NCBI RefSeq assembly: GCF_012275445.1
Contig: NZ_JAAZQK010000013.1
Location: forward strand, 62,001 to 126,000
Length of the DNA: 64,000 nt
Direction: 5' to 3'
Source of the DNA: Rhizobacter sp. SG703
GTDB taxonomy: Bacteria; Pseudomonadota; Gammaproteobacteria; Burkholderiales; Burkholderiaceae_C
Positions 33,851 through 41,933 of this stretch are shown here, piece by piece; positions within the stretch are counted from its first letter, which is position 1, and every line of letters starts with the position of its first letter. The notes beneath the pieces were generated by a model. The model saw only the letters and a program-made list of their open reading frames with translations, was not told where the DNA came from and did no database searches. The translations under genes were made by a program, and so were the position numbers.

Positions 33851-34459
33851 ATGGGAGCGAAGACCTGGATGCTGGCCATCCTGGACACCGATGCGAGCAA
33901 GGCGCTGGGCACCCGCCCGACGCTCGACCGCGACGCCACCGCGCGGCTGGCCGCCGAGCTGTTTCCGCACGAGGCGCGGCTGGCGCTTCCCGACGCCGAT
34001 CTCACCGCCGCCCACCCGCCTGACGAGCACCTGCACATCGGATGCTTTCCCGGTGTCGCGATCGTGGCCGCGAGCGATTTCGCGATCGATCGCCCGAGCC
34101 AGCTGCCGCAGCATTTCCTGCAGGTGGCCGGGCCGCGAACCGTGGTCCTCCATGCGATGCACAGCGCCGTCGACTGGTTCGCGTTCGCCGTCTGGCGGGC
34201 AGGAACGCTGGCGCGTTCGCTGAGCCTGGCACCGGACAACGGCATCGTCGAGAACATCGGGCCGCCGATGGACTTCGAGCTGCCGTTCTGGAACGGCGCA
34301 CACGCGGTGGAGCCGCCCTATCCGTTCCCGTTCCACCCGCTCGAGCTGGGCGAGGCGGCGCTGTCGGAATTCTTCGGCTACCAGCTCGAAGGCATCTTCG
34401 ACGCGACGCTGCAGGATCCCGGGTCGGTGCCGCTGGCGCGCTACGAGCGTATTAAATGA
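33851..34459 (+). CDS. DUF6928 family protein
   Basis: 202 residues, start behind a GGGAGCGAGGA sequence. It begins MGAKTWMLAILDTDAS, which resembles the DUF6928 family best known from actinobacteria. No signal peptide. Other visible segments are DEHLHIGCFPGVAIVAA and HSAVDWFAFAVWRAGTL. Function is unknown. The stop codon overlaps the palindromic operator of the tetR gene that follows. Confidence 0.68.
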   Translation: MGAKTWMLAILDTDASKALGTRPTLDRDATARLAAELFPHEARLALPDADLTAAHPPDEHLHIGCFPGVAIVAASDFAIDRPSQLPQHFLQVAGPRTVVLHAMHSAVDWFAFAVWRAGTLARSLSLAPDNGIVENIGPPMDFELPFWNGAHAVEPPYPFPFHPLELGEAALSEFFGYQLEGIFDATLQDPGSVPLARYERIK

Positions 34460-34470
34460 ATATTCGCTCG
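34444..34470 (+). promoter_or_regulatory. Putative operator and promoter region of the TetR gene
   Basis: An AT-rich stretch with GAATATTCGCTC (34458-34469) and flanking symmetric CGAGCG/CGCTCG (34444-34449, 34465-34470). The same motif, with 10 of 12 bases identical, occurs at 35172-35183 in front of the neighbouring oxidoreductase operon. It also overlaps the end of the upstream gene. Confidence 0.5.
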
Positions 34471-34484
34471 GCTATCATGCCGCC

Positions 34485-35057
34485 GTGAAGCTCAAGGACG
34501 ACGACAAGCTGCGGGCCATCGCGCAGGCCACTTTCACGCTGGTCGAGCAGACCGGCCTGAGCGGCCTGACGATGGCGGCGATCGCGCGCGAGGCCGGCAT
34601 CGCCACCGGCACGCTGTACGTCTACTTCGCGTCGAAGGAAGACCTGATGGTCGCGCTCTACGAGCAGGCCAAGACCGAGACGACGGCCAGCCTGCTGCTC
34701 GGCGACGATCCGGCCGCGCCGCTGCGCAGCCGCTTCGAGCACCTGTGGCGCAACTGGCTGGACCGCCGGCTGACGCACTACCCGCAGATGGTCTTCATCG
34801 AGCAGTACTACAACTCGCCGTGGTTCAGCGACGCGAGCCGCAGCCTGTCGGCCCGGCTGAGCCAGGGCTGGATGGCGGTGTTCGACACCGCGAAGTCGCA
34901 GCAGGTGCTGAAGGACGTGCCGACGCCGATGCTGATCGGCAGCTTCCTCGGCTCGGTGCGCGAAACGGCCAACCTGATGCGCGCCGGCACGCTGCCGAAC
35001 GACGACGCCACCCGCACGACGGCCTTCGGGCTGTGCTGGGACGGCATCAAGCGCTGA
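34485..35057 (+). CDS. TetR/AcrR family transcriptional regulator
   Basis: 190 residues, GTG start. The N-terminal HTH reads GLTMAAIAREAGIATGTLYVYFASKEDL, a textbook TetR domain. The C-terminal ligand domain is not diagnostic. It lies 167 bp upstream of a molybdenum hydroxylase operon on the same strand. Shared operator-like motifs suggest that it controls itself and that operon. Confidence 0.9.
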   Translation: MKLKDDDKLRAIAQATFTLVEQTGLSGLTMAAIAREAGIATGTLYVYFASKEDLMVALYEQAKTETTASLLLGDDPAAPLRSRFEHLWRNWLDRRLTHYPQMVFIEQYYNSPWFSDASRSLSARLSQGWMAVFDTAKSQQVLKDVPTPMLIGSFLGSVRETANLMRAGTLPNDDATRTTAFGLCWDGIKR

Positions 35058-35135
35058 GCCCCGCACACCGGCGATCCGGGTCGGATAACCCTTCACTCCC
35101 GCTCGGCTATCCGATTCGCCAGACACTCCGCCCGC

Positions 35136-35165
35136 TTGACGAAGGCCCTGCCCAGGGGCTATCGT
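35136..35165 (+). promoter_or_regulatory. Sigma-70-like promoter of the molybdenum hydroxylase operon
   Basis: TTGACG (35136-35141) and TATCGT (35160-35165) separated by 18 bp, about 60 bp upstream of the first start codon. The likely transcription start would fall on the operator-like motif at 35172. Confidence 0.6.
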
Positions 35166-35171
35166 TTAGCC

Positions 35172-35183
35172 GAATTTTCGTTC
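35172..35183 (+). promoter_or_regulatory. Putative TetR operator copy in front of the hydroxylase operon
   Basis: GAATTTTCGTTC matches GAATATTCGCTC at 34458-34469 in 10 of 12 bases in the same orientation. It sits just after the -10 element, where a repressor would block transcription. Confidence 0.45.
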
Positions 35184-35224
35184 ACCCAAGAAGTCCCACC
35201 ACCCCACCCGGGAGCCCGCCAGCC

Positions 35225-35698
35225 ATGAGCACGCTCAACATCAACGGCCAAAGCCGCCAGGTCGATGCCGACCCGTCCACCCCCATCCTCTGGGCCCTGC
35301 GCGACACGCTCGGCATGACCGGCACCAAGTTCGGCTGCGGCCAGGCGCTGTGCGGCGCCTGCACCGTGCACCTGAACGGCCAGGCGATCCGCTCGTGCGT
35401 GACGCCGATCTCTGCCGCCGCCGGCCAGAAGATCACCACCATCGAAGCGGTGACCGCTGGCGCCGACAAGGTCGGCAAGGCCGTCCATGACGCGTGGGTC
35501 AAGCACGACGTCGCGCAGTGCGGCTACTGCCAGAGCGGACAGATCATGTCGGCCACCGCCTTCCTGAAGACGGTGCCGCGCGGCACGGTGCCGACCGAAG
35601 CCGAGATCGATTCGGCCATGGCCGGCAACATCTGCCGCTGTGGCACCTATGCGCGCATCCGCGCCGCCGTCGCCGACGCCGCCAAGTCGCTGGCCTGA
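35225..35698 (+). CDS. [2Fe-2S] subunit of a molybdenum hydroxylase (isoquinoline 1-oxidoreductase type)
   Basis: 157 residues. Two clusters are visible: the plant-ferredoxin-like CGQALCGACTVH with a further Cys in RSCVTP, and the helical-domain cluster CGYCQSGQIM with ICRCGTY. This order is typical of the small subunit of xanthine-dehydrogenase-family enzymes. It lies 11 bp upstream of the large subunit gene and would pass electrons from the molybdenum centre to an external acceptor, since no FAD subunit is encoded here. Confidence 0.92.
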   Translation: MSTLNINGQSRQVDADPSTPILWALRDTLGMTGTKFGCGQALCGACTVHLNGQAIRSCVTPISAAAGQKITTIEAVTAGADKVGKAVHDAWVKHDVAQCGYCQSGQIMSATAFLKTVPRGTVPTEAEIDSAMAGNICRCGTYARIRAAVADAAKSLA

Positions 35699-35709
35699 AG
35701 GAACCCACC

Positions 35710-37965
35710 ATGCATTTCGAACCCACCACCCTCGAGTTGCCGAAGCACCTGCGCGCGATGCTCGACGCGCAGCAAGGCCCGGCCGCCGCGGAAGGCCTGC
35801 CGCGCCGCAACTTCCTGAAGCTGACCGCCGCCAGCGGCTTCGCGCTCGGCGCGTTCCCGCTCGGCGCGATGGCGCAGGACGCCGCCAAGCCGGGGTCCAG
35901 ATCTGAAACAGGCCTGAAGCCGACGCAGCAGCCGTCGGCCTTCGTGCACATCGACAAGGACGGCACGACCACCATCACGATCAACCGGCTCGACTTCGGC
36001 CAGGGCGTGCAGACTGCGCTGCCGATGATCCTGGCCGAGGAACTCGACGCCGACTGGTCCAAGGTCAAGAGCGTGCACGGCAGCAGCGACCCGGCCTACA
36101 TCGACCCGGTGTTCGGCATCCACATCACCGGCGGCTCCGGCTCGATCGCGCATTCGTACACGCAGTACCGCGAGCTCGGCGCGCGCACCCGCGCGATGCT
36201 GGTGGGCGCCGCCGCGGCGCGCTGGAAGGTCGATGCAGCCAGCCTGCGCACGCAGAACGGCGTGGTGATCGGCCCGGGCGGCAAGAAGCTCGGCTACGGC
36301 GAACTCGCCGACGACGCGATGAAGCTGCCGGTGCCCGAGACCGTCACGCTGAAGGACCCGAAGAACTTCAAGCTGATCGGCAAGGCCACCGGCCGCCTCG
36401 ACGCCAAGGCCAAGTCCAGCGGCAAGCAGGGCTACGGCATCGACGTTCGCCTGCCCGGCATGCTGACGGCGGTGGTCGCGCACCCGCCGGTGTTCGCGGC
36501 GAAGCTGAAGGCGGTGGACGACAGTGCGGCGAAGGCCGTCAAGGGCGTGAAGGCCGTGCTGCGGATCCCGGTGGACCGCGGCGGCGAAGGCGTGGCGGTG
36601 GTGGCCGACGGCTACTGGGCCGCCAAGCAGGGCCGCGATGCGCTGAAGCTCGAATGGGATGCGAGCGGCGTCGAGAAGGTCGACACCGCGGCGCAGCTGG
36701 TGCAGTACCGCGAGCTGGCAGGCAAGCCGGGTGCGCGCAAGTACGACGCCGATGTCTCGAAGTTCGACGGCGCGCCGCACAAGATCAGCGCCGAGTACGT
36801 GTTCCCCTACCTCGCGCATGCGCCGATGGAGCCGCTGAACTGCACCGTGCGTGCGGCCGACGGCAAGGTCGAACTGTGGATGGGCTCGCAGATGCCGGGC
36901 TTCGACGGCCTCGCGGCCTCGAAGGTGCTGGGCGTGCCGCCGCAGAACGTGCAGGTCCACGTGCAGATGGCCGGCGGCGGCTTCGGTCGCCGCGCGATCC
37001 CGAGCAGCGACTACGTGGTCGAGGCCTGCAACGTGGTGAAGGCGGCGCAGGCAGCGGGCATCGCCGCGCCGATCCGCACGCTGTGGAGCCGCGAGGACGA
37101 CGTGAAGGGCGGCTACTACCGGCCGATGCACCTGCACACCGCGAAGATCGGCTTCGATGCGCAGGGCAACGTGCTCGCGTGGGACCACGTGATCGTCGGC
37201 CAGTCGATCATGGCCGGCACGCCGTTCGAGCCGATGATGATGAAGGACGGCATCGACGGCACCGCGGTCGAGGGCATGAAGGAGCCGTATGCGGTGCCGA
37301 TGCGCCTGACGGTGCACCACCCGAAGCAGAACGTGCCGATCCTGTGGTGGCGCAGCGTGGGCTCGACCCACACCGCGTTCGCGATGGAGACGCTGGTCGA
37401 CGAGATCGCACGCACCACGAAGCAGGATCCGGTGGCCTATCGCATGAAGCTGATGGGCGACGAGCACCCGCGCCACAAGGCGGCGCTGCAGCTGGCGGTC
37501 GACCGCTCGGGCTACGGCAAGAAGACGCTCGCGCCGGGCCGTGCCTGGGGCGTGGCGGTGCACGAGTCGTTCAATTCGGTGGTGGCCTACGTCGTCGAGG
37601 CATCGGTGAAGGACGGCACGCCGACGCTGCACCGCGCGACGGCCGGCGTGCACTGCAACCTCGTGATCAACCCGAAGACGCTGGAGGCCCAGGTGCAGGG
37701 CGGCGCGCTGATGGGCCTGTCGATGTGCCTGCCGGGGGCGGCGATCACGCTGAAGGACGGCGTGGTCGAGCAGAGCAACTTCGGCGATTTCGTGGTGCCG
37801 CGCATCACCGACATGCCGCAGATCGAGGTGCACACGGTGCCGAGCGGCGATGCGCCGACCGGCATGGGCGAGCCCGGCCTGCCGCCGCTCGCACCGGCGT
37901 TCGCGAACGCGGTGGCCTCGCTGACCGGCAAGCCGATCCGCGAGCTGCCGTTCAAGCTGGCGTGA
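35710..37965 (+). CDS. Tat-exported molybdopterin-binding subunit (isoquinoline 1-oxidoreductase beta type)
   Basis: 751 residues. A twin-arginine signal (RRNFLKLTAASGFALGAF, residues 36-53) indicates folded export with its cofactor to the periplasm; the small subunit would hitch-hike. The molybdopterin domains show MAGGGFGRRAIPSSDYV, LWWRSVGSTHTAFAMETLVDE and a C-terminal GEPGLPPLAPAFANAV with the catalytic Glu. It belongs to the aldehyde/isoquinoline oxidoreductase branch. The natural substrate cannot be named. The 37-residue leader before the RR motif is long but usual in this branch. Confidence 0.9.
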   Translation: MHFEPTTLELPKHLRAMLDAQQGPAAAEGLPRRNFLKLTAASGFALGAFPLGAMAQDAAKPGSRSETGLKPTQQPSAFVHIDKDGTTTITINRLDFGQGVQTALPMILAEELDADWSKVKSVHGSSDPAYIDPVFGIHITGGSGSIAHSYTQYRELGARTRAMLVGAAAARWKVDAASLRTQNGVVIGPGGKKLGYGELADDAMKLPVPETVTLKDPKNFKLIGKATGRLDAKAKSSGKQGYGIDVRLPGMLTAVVAHPPVFAAKLKAVDDSAAKAVKGVKAVLRIPVDRGGEGVAVVADGYWAAKQGRDALKLEWDASGVEKVDTAAQLVQYRELAGKPGARKYDADVSKFDGAPHKISAEYVFPYLAHAPMEPLNCTVRAADGKVELWMGSQMPGFDGLAASKVLGVPPQNVQVHVQMAGGGFGRRAIPSSDYVVEACNVVKAAQAAGIAAPIRTLWSREDDVKGGYYRPMHLHTAKIGFDAQGNVLAWDHVIVGQSIMAGTPFEPMMMKDGIDGTAVEGMKEPYAVPMRLTVHHPKQNVPILWWRSVGSTHTAFAMETLVDEIARTTKQDPVAYRMKLMGDEHPRHKAALQLAVDRSGYGKKTLAPGRAWGVAVHESFNSVVAYVVEASVKDGTPTLHRATAGVHCNLVINPKTLEAQVQGGALMGLSMCLPGAAITLKDGVVEQSNFGDFVVPRITDMPQIEVHTVPSGDAPTGMGEPGLPPLAPAFANAVASLTGKPIRELPFKLA

Positions 37966-37971
37966 TGTGAA

Positions 37972-37999
37972 AACGGCCGGCGCTCACGCGCCGGCCGTT
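37972..37999. terminator. Bidirectional hairpin terminator
   Basis: A perfect 12-bp stem, AACGGCCGGCGC with GCGCCGGCCGTT, around a TCAC loop. It lies between the stops of the hydroxylase operon and the convergent chitinase gene. Read on the minus strand it ends in CCGTTTTC, a short T-run, so it should end the chitinase transcript best. Confidence 0.8.
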
Positions 38000-38024
38000 C
38001 ACTTGCTGTGGCGATGTCTCGCGA

Positions 38025-39392
38025 TCAGCAGCCCAGGTTCCCACCCGGGTCGACGCCGATGATGCCGGTGAAGCTGCGGTAGAAGTTGATCCGCGTCTGC
38101 ACCGCGTCAGGACGGCGGCCACCGCATTCCAGCGAACCGTTGATGGCGTTGATCGTGACGCCGAAGCCCCACGAATTGACCATCGCGTTGTGCGGCGTCA
38201 CGCCGGCGGCGCCGGTGCCCGTCATCCAGTACCAGATGGCGGTCTTCCACGCGATCGTCGAATCGGTGGCCACCAGGTCCGGGTTGCTCCACAGGTCGAC
38301 GCCGATGGCCTGGCCGGCTGCGCGGTAGTTGTAGTTCCAGCTCAGCTGGATCGGGCCGCGGCCGTAGTACTGCTGGCCGGGGGCGCAACCGCTGTTCCAG
38401 TCGCAGTACAGCGGCCAGTTCGCCTGGTTGTACTCGCGCGTGGCACGCAGGCTGTCCGACTCGTGCGCCACGTTGGCGAGGAAGGCCGCCGCCTCCTGGC
38501 GCTTGATGGTGTCGCTGCCGGTCGTCGCGAAGGCCGGCCAGCCGCTCATCGCGTTGACGAGGCCGGCGTAGGTGTACAGGCCGTTGCGGCTCGGGAACAT
38601 CTGGTTGAACTGCGCCTCGCTGACGATGAACGAGCCGCCCGATCCGCCACCGCCGCCTCCGCCGCCACCACCACCGGAGCCGCCGCAGGTGGTCGGTTGC
38701 CAGTACCAGGTGCTGATCGTCGGGTCGGTGCCGTCGCTGCCGTTGCCGCCGACGTTCACCAGCTTGTAGTAGCTGCCGTTGCCCGGGTAGCGCACGACGT
38801 CGCCCTGGCGGTAGTACACGCCTGCCTGCCAGTCGACCGCGGTGCAGCCGGTGCCACCACCGCCGCCGCCTCCGCCACCACCACCGCCGCCCGTGCTGCC
38901 GCACGCGGTCGGCTGCCAGTACCAGGTGCTGATCGTCGGGTCGGTGCCGTCGCTGCCGTTGCCGCCGACGTTCACCAGCTTGTAGCAGCTGCCGTTGTTG
39001 GGGTAGCGGACCACGTCGCCGAGGCGGTAGAACACGCCGGCCTGCCAGGTCACCGTCGCGCCCGCACCGCCGCCGCCGCCACCGCCGCCACCGCCCCCGC
39101 TGTCGCAGGTGGTCTGCTGCCAGTACCAGGTGCTGATCGTCGGGTCGGTGGCATCGCTGCCGTTGCCGCCGACGTTGACCAGCTTGTAGTAGTTGCCGTT
39201 GTTCGGGTAGCGGACCACGTCGCCGAGGCGGTAGTACACGCCGTATTGCCAGGTCACCGAGGTGCAGGCGGCCGCCGAGACGGCAGCCGCGCTCATCACG
39301 GTGGCGGCGGGAGCCGGCGCGGCGCAGTAGCCGGCCAGCGGTATCAACAGGCTTGCGATGCAAGCCACCCAACGTCTTGTCTTGTGGAACAT
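38025..39392 (-). CDS. Secreted GH19 chitinase with three chitin-binding modules
   Basis: 455 residues from the ATG at 39392 (GGAAAG upstream). A Sec signal peptide (ACIASLLIPLAGYCAAPA) is followed by three CBM5/12-type modules of about 50 residues (each with YYRxGDVVRYPxNG and DPTISTWYWQ) separated by glycine linkers of 11-13 residues. The C-terminal 200 residues are a GH19 domain: NVAHESDSL with the catalytic Glu, YYGRGPIQLSWNYNY, and WYWMTG. It degrades chitin outside the cell and could act on fungi or insects. A longer open frame reaching 39665 has no signal peptide or ribosome-binding site and was not used. Confidence 0.9.
   Translation of the reverse strand: MFHKTRRWVACIASLLIPLAGYCAAPAPAATVMSAAAVSAAACTSVTWQYGVYYRLGDVVRYPNNGNYYKLVNVGGNGSDATDPTISTWYWQQTTCDSGGGGGGGGGGGAGATVTWQAGVFYRLGDVVRYPNNGSCYKLVNVGGNGSDGTDPTISTWYWQPTACGSTGGGGGGGGGGGGGTGCTAVDWQAGVYYRQGDVVRYPGNGSYYKLVNVGGNGSDGTDPTISTWYWQPTTCGGSGGGGGGGGGGGSGGSFIVSEAQFNQMFPSRNGLYTYAGLVNAMSGWPAFATTGSDTIKRQEAAAFLANVAHESDSLRATREYNQANWPLYCDWNSGCAPGQQYYGRGPIQLSWNYNYRAAGQAIGVDLWSNPDLVATDSTIAWKTAIWYWMTGTGAAGVTPHNAMVNSWGFGVTINAINGSLECGGRRPDAVQTRINFYRSFTGIIGVDPGGNLGC
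38690..39245. repeat. Three coding repeats of the chitin-binding module
   Basis: The chitin-binding modules are near-identical at DNA level: the string CAGTACCAGGTGCTGATCGT starts at 38701, 38917 and 39121, giving periods of 216 and 204 bp. The difference comes mainly from the length of the poly-Gly (GCC/ACC-rich) linkers, which are prone to slippage. Recent tandem duplication is likely. Confidence 0.8.
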
Positions 39393-39691
39393 GGTTGTCT
39401 TTCCGGTGTTGAAGAGGAGATGCGAACGACTCCTGGGCTCCACGGACTGCGCGATCGTGAAAGCGCTCGCATTTGACCGGTCGGACGATCGGATGCGGGT
39501 AACAGCGTGCAAGAAACGGTTGGCAACGTGAGCGTCCGGCCGGGCGCGTCGACTTGGCTCGGCGTCCCCAATGTTGCGGATACCGAGCGCTCCCACAACG
39601 ATTCCGGCACGCGGACAATCCAGGGGGCAGGCTCGGGCTGGCTTGCAGGTGTTTGATTCGGCCACGCGGCGGGATTGGCGGGAGACCCAGA
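39393..39691. other. 299-bp gap between divergent chitinase and orphan gene
   Basis: No convincing gene is present. It must hold the divergent promoters of both flanking genes. I could not pick a convincing -35/-10 pair or an operator by eye. Confidence 0.5.
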
Positions 39692-40402
39692 ATGAAGTTC
39701 AGCATTCGTCCGGTCGGCAACGAGCACCCTCCCAGTTTCCGGGACACGCTCCCTCCCCTGCTCGGCGACGAGTCCGACCCCAGTCCGCTGGAGCGCGTGG
39801 CGCGCCTGTTTGCCGATTCGGATCGGATCCAGGCGCGTGCCGAGAACCGGGCCGAGGCCACGCTCAACTACTTGCAGCGGGTGCGCCCCACGCTTCTGGC
39901 CCGGGCCATCACCATCTACGTCCAGGGCCACGACAGCACCTCATTGCGAGTGCTCCTGGGACATGGCGAGCCCACGCTTTCGAGTGTTGAAAACCGAGGC
40001 CTTTTCGAGGCGGGCCACCTGAGCGGCGAGCTCAAGACCATGGTGCTCAAGCCCGACTCGCTCGGCCTGCGCGTCACGCCGACCACGCCGCCGATGGTCA
40101 TCTCGTGTTGCCTGACCTGGCATGACATGCCCCTGATCGTTCTCTACGAATTCGAGGGCCCGATCGAGCGAGATTCGACCCAACTGGCGCACATGTGCTC
40201 CCGCGAGATCTGCCATTTGCTTCGTACTGAAGAACTGCAACTTCGATTCGCATGCCTGGAATCGATCGCTCGCTCGCAAAGACTGCTGCCCGACCGTCGG
40301 GAGGTCTTCTGGGAAATCTGTCGGTTTGCGGAGCGGTCGGGGTGTCAACCATGGCGACCGCCGCGGGCGGGCAGGCACCTCGGCGAAACGGTCGCGCAGT
40401 GA
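39692..40402 (+). CDS. Hypothetical protein, unrecognised family
   Basis: 236 residues, start behind GGCGGGAGA. No signal peptide or membrane segment. I do not recognise a family. Visible features are a central hydrophobic core (LLARAITIYVQGHDS, MVISCCLTWHDMPLIVLYEF) and a Cys/His-bearing helix (AHMCSREICHLLRTEELQLRFACLE), which could be a small-molecule-binding sensor-like fold. Codon use is somewhat AT-richer than in the surrounding genes, so acquisition by transfer is possible. The C-terminal end (SGCQPWRPPRAGRH) looks less constrained, so the real gene end may be altered. Confidence 0.62.
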   Translation: MKFSIRPVGNEHPPSFRDTLPPLLGDESDPSPLERVARLFADSDRIQARAENRAEATLNYLQRVRPTLLARAITIYVQGHDSTSLRVLLGHGEPTLSSVENRGLFEAGHLSGELKTMVLKPDSLGLRVTPTTPPMVISCCLTWHDMPLIVLYEFEGPIERDSTQLAHMCSREICHLLRTEELQLRFACLESIARSQRLLPDRREVFWEICRFAERSGCQPWRPPRAGRHLGETVAQ

Positions 40403-40483
40403 GAGCCGGCGCGCCCGAGGAAGTCGGGCTGCCGGTTCGAAGGTTCTGGCTGCCCTGGTTTTGATCCGGTCGAGGCCTGCCGC

Positions 40484-41110
40484 CTAGACCGGCCGCCTGG
40501 CGAGCAGCGCCCACACCCCGGCCGCCGACAGCAGCGACCCGCCAGCGAGGTTGAAGCGCCGCTGCGCCCGCGGCGATGCGAGCGCCTGGCGGGCCGACGC
40601 GGCGAACACCGCGTAGAGCGTCGAGTTCAGCGTGGCCATCGCAACGAAGGTGACGGCGAGGATCCACAGCTGCTGCGCGGCGTCGACACCCGGGCGGATG
40701 AACTGCGGCAGGAAGGCGACGAAGAACACGATGCCCTTCGGGTTCAGCGCCGTCACGAGGTAGGTGTTGGCGAACAGCTTCCAATACGAGCCGGGCGCCG
40801 GCGCCGCGGCGGCCGGTGCCGGCGAGATGCCGGCGCGCAGCAGCTTGATGCCGAGGACCAGCAGGTACAGCCCGCCGGCGAACTTGACCACCGTGAACCA
40901 GAAGGCCGACGCCGCCAGCAGCGCGCCGAGGCCGAGCAGCGAGACGACCAGCGCGGTCGAATCGCCCAGCGCGACGGCCGCGATCAGCGGCACGTTGGCG
41001 CGCCGGCCATGCGCCATCGAGTAGCTGACGACGGTCAGGATGGTCGGGCCGGGGATGACCAGCAGCACCGCGGACGCGGCGACGAAGGCAAGCCAGTTTT
41101 CGATGGGCAT
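40484..41110 (-). CDS. LysE family exporter
   Basis: 208 residues with six hydrophobic helices. The LysE/RhtB N-terminal signature is seen in FVAASAVLLVIPGPTILTVVSYSMAHGRR, and NPKGIVFFVAFLPQFI lies in the second half. It likely exports an amino acid or homoserine-lactone-like compound. An AGGAGA precedes the ATG. No partner regulator of ArgP/Lrp type is adjacent. Confidence 0.9.
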   Translation of the reverse strand: MPIENWLAFVAASAVLLVIPGPTILTVVSYSMAHGRRANVPLIAAVALGDSTALVVSLLGLGALLAASAFWFTVVKFAGGLYLLVLGIKLLRAGISPAPAAAAPAPGSYWKLFANTYLVTALNPKGIVFFVAFLPQFIRPGVDAAQQLWILAVTFVAMATLNSTLYAVFAASARQALASPRAQRRFNLAGGSLLSAAGVWALLARRPV

Positions 41111-41173
41111 CGGGATCTCCTGGGGGTTCGGCGACTGTAGCGGGATGCCACGGTCGACGCGATTCGATGCGGG

Positions 41174-41207
41174 TTGACCAGCCCCACAGCAAGAAACCAT
41201 AATGGTT
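41174..41207 (+). promoter_or_regulatory. Promoter and antitoxin operator of the FitAB-like pair
   Basis: TTGACC (41174-41179) and CATAAT (41198-41203) with 18-bp spacing. The -10 lies inside a palindrome AACCAT-A-ATGGTT (41195-41207). This is the expected layout for autorepression by an antitoxin. Confidence 0.75.
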
Positions 41208-41228
41208 CCACTCTGGTGGAGATCCTCG

Positions 41229-41474
41229 ATGCCCACGACATTGACCTTGAAGAACATTCCCGACGACGTCTACGAGCGGTTGAAACTGTCAGCCCAGGCC
41301 AATCGGCGAAGCATGAACAGCGAGGCGATCGTTCACCTGGAAGCCGCGCTGTTGCACAACAAGCCGTCCACGGCCGAGCGCCTGGCCCGAGCTCGGTCGC
41401 TCCGGGACGCTCTGTCAACACAGAAGTTCCGAGCTCGGGACATCGACGCGATGAAGCGTGAGGGTCGTTCATGA
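41229..41474 (+). CDS. FitA-like ribbon-helix-helix antitoxin
   Basis: 81 residues. The first 40 residues form a ribbon-helix-helix DNA-binding domain (LTLKNIPDDVYERLKLSAQAN followed by RRSMNSEAIVHLE), as in the FitA/Arc-type antitoxins. The basic C-terminal tail (RARDIDAMKREGRS) would wrap the toxin. It overlaps the toxin gene by ATGA. A palindrome covers its own -10 element. Confidence 0.9.
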   Translation: MPTTLTLKNIPDDVYERLKLSAQANRRSMNSEAIVHLEAALLHNKPSTAERLARARSLRDALSTQKFRARDIDAMKREGRS

Positions 41475-41866
41475 TCGTGGTCGACTCGAATGTCGTGGCG
41501 TACCTGTATCTGCCTGGCGACCACACCGACGCTGCTGAGGCCCTGCTCGAGCGAGACGGCGATTGGGCGGCACCGCTGCTTTGGCGCAGCGAATTCCGCA
41601 ACATCCTGGCGGGCTGCCTGCGCAGAAAGACGCTCAGCTTCCAGCAGGCGTGCGGCCTTCAACGCGAGGCTGAAGATCTGCTTGCGGGATCCGAGTTCGA
41701 AGTCGACTCCCAAGCCGTGATGGAACTTGTGCGCGACAGCGACTGCTCTGCGTACGATTGCGAGTTCATCGCGCTGGCGACCAAGCTCGACACACGCCTC
41801 GTGACCATGGACAAGAAGCTGTTGAAGGCGTTCCCGACCCGCGCCGTGTCGCTGCAATCGACCTGA
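41471..41866 (+). CDS. PIN-domain (VapC/FitB-like) ribonuclease toxin
   Basis: 131 residues. Acidic PIN-domain residues are in place: VDSN (Asp5), RSEFRN (Glu41), CSAYDCEF (Asp97) and TMDKKL near the end. The enzyme probably cuts RNA and is neutralised by the antitoxin encoded just before it. Codon use is less G+C-rich than in neighbours, in keeping with a mobile or recently acquired module. Confidence 0.9.
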   Translation: MIVVDSNVVAYLYLPGDHTDAAEALLERDGDWAAPLLWRSEFRNILAGCLRRKTLSFQQACGLQREAEDLLAGSEFEVDSQAVMELVRDSDCSAYDCEFIALATKLDTRLVTMDKKLLKAFPTRAVSLQST

Positions 41867-41933
41867 GCCCCGTTCGATCAGTCCTGCTGCGCCGACGTAC
41901 TGCGTCCCGTCCGACCGGCAACCGCAGCGGGCA

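Noticed and set aside
34444-34470. A rho-independent terminator for the DUF6928 gene.
   Set aside because: The symmetrical segment is AT-rich in the centre with short arms and no T-run; an operator for the following tetR gene fits better.
38690-39245. Regular repeats that could suggest a CRISPR array or minisatellite.
   Set aside because: The units are over 200 bp, in frame, and encode chitin-binding modules with glycine linkers.
39393-39665. N-terminal extension of the chitinase to 39665.
   Set aside because: The ATG at 39392 has a ribosome-binding site and begins a signal peptide; the extension would bury it inside the protein.
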